From Diospyros lotus (lineage: Eukaryota; Streptophyta; Magnoliopsida; Ericales; Ebenaceae), in NCBI RefSeq assembly GCF_014633365.1, contig NC_068349.1, positions 27,728,753 through 27,792,752 of the forward strand: a DNA stretch of 64,000 bases, written 5' to 3'. Made by a program: the position numbers and the translations under genes. This document shows positions 63,326-64,000 of this stretch, piece after piece. Every line of letters starts with the position of its first letter. Within the stretch, counting starts at the first letter, position 1. The notes under the pieces were generated by a model. The model had not been told where the DNA came from, made no database searches, and was given only the letters and a program-made list of their open reading frames with translations.

Positions 63326-64000
63326 TGTTAGAAAACATTGATCTGATCATACGCAGCGGAAAATAAAATCTGATTTTATTGGTATCACGCTTTTCAAATC
63401 TTACGGTTAAATCGAAGACATAAAACGAAAAGTTACCTCGAAGCGAAATCTGATTTCGTTGCCGATAACCCGCCTGATATCTCCCACGCGTGAGATGCCG
63501 AGTCGGTCCACCCGAAATCGTCAAGACTTCAATAGACTTGAGAGAAAAAGGGACTCGGAAATTTTCTCTAAAATTTCCGTTTTGATTCAACTAATTGATT
63601 TATTGGATTTTGGGTTTAATGTTATATTTATAAACAAGAAACCCTAAAACCCTAAATGCTATTGGGCCGGGCTTTAGGTGCTAGCAAAAAGCCCAAACCA
63701 AATTAATAATTAAATAAATAATCATATTACTTACTTAATTATTCTTATTTCTTAAATAATTGCATTTATAATTTAGTAATTCCATAATTACTAAATTTTC
63801 CCCTTTTTTCTTTTAAAAACGATTTCTATTGGGTGGGACTTTCTGGGTTCACAATTAAATTGGCAACGAGAATTAATCAATTATTAATTCTCGTAAATCA
63901 TGAGTGACATCTAGCAATATGTCATGATTACCCAATTTAATGTGAAGCGGGAATGTGAACCTTGCATTACGGTGTCCTGCAATACAGTCCCTCTATCATA
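63326..64000 (-). repeat. 5' LTR of copia 3 (partial)
   Basis: The first 675 + strand bases match 55855-56530 with three substitutions (for example G/T near 63631) and a one-A length difference near 63815. The rest lies outside the window. Confidence 0.95.

Larger units (their letters stand above)
55855..64000 (-). mobile_element. Copia 3: young Ty1/copia element, continues past window
   Basis: The left (3') LTR is 55855-57363. The right (5') LTR starts at 63326 and is cut by the window end after 675 bases. The left flanking pentamer is AGATG; the other copy is outside. It has a 1.5-kb LTR, a minus-strand primer site, a polypurine tract, a 2-kb leader and an almost intact gag-pol. By eye the two LTRs differ by three substitutions and one single-base indel over the shared 675 bases. 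It sits in the chromodomain of gypsy D. Confidence 0.95.

Noticed and set aside
1..64000. tRNA or rRNA genes
   Set aside because: No cloverleaf-like gene or rRNA segment was recognised; the TGGTATCAGAGC matches are primer binding sites, not tRNA genes.

Overview
This window is plant nuclear DNA, most likely from a eudicot. The evidence is a spliced gene with GT-AG junctions, several families of Ty3/gypsy and Ty1/copia LTR retrotransposons primed by initiator tRNA-Met, RTE-like and L1-like LINE fragments, PIF/Harbinger-like and other DNA elements, many microsatellites, and AT-rich spacers. The species cannot be named from the sequence alone.

Host gene. One host gene can be supported on the + strand, from about 4.4 kb to 45.8 kb. 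It has a probable 5' UTR exon (about 4390-4593), a first coding exon (9502-9777, start codon at 9523), a second coding exon (43390-43569) and a last exon (about 45182-45772). Together these give a membrane protein of about 340 residues: hydrophobic N-terminus, central coiled coil, hydrophobic C-terminus. I do not recognise a named function. Its second intron is about 33.6 kb and is almost entirely transposable elements.

Intron layers. A decayed minus-strand gypsy remnant (gypsy A, gag plus protease, scattered from 14.2 to about 36.5 kb) was the landing site for four later insertions: a 1.9-kb LTR element carrying a copy of ribosomal protein L21 (14578-16494), a 640-bp terminal-inverted-repeat element (16553-17192), copia 1 (17814-30310) and gypsy C (30924-36278). 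Copia 1 itself received gypsy B (20722-26225) and a solo LTR (26358-27432). Three of the four insertions into gypsy A have perfect 5-bp target-site duplications. A second copy of the copia 1 family (copia 2, 37865-42948) lies just before coding exon 2. LINE fragments lie in both large introns.

Left end. Bases 1-807 are part of a long LTR related to the solo LTR at 48416-51327. Bases 1088 to about 3390 look like the 3' end of a SIRE-like copia element, including a dense cluster of TCGAGTA-like motifs.

Right end. A short-LTR chromovirus (gypsy D, from 48324) has its 5' LTR split by a 2.9-kb solo LTR. Its chromodomain is split at 55855 by a young copia element on the minus strand (copia 3), which runs off the window. 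Copia 3 has an almost intact 1219-codon gag-pol, near-identical LTRs, and a 2-kb leader containing an unusual array of short GC-rich hairpins.

Most elements are inactivated by stops that look like cytosine deamination. Several have also lost the same integrase catalytic aspartate.
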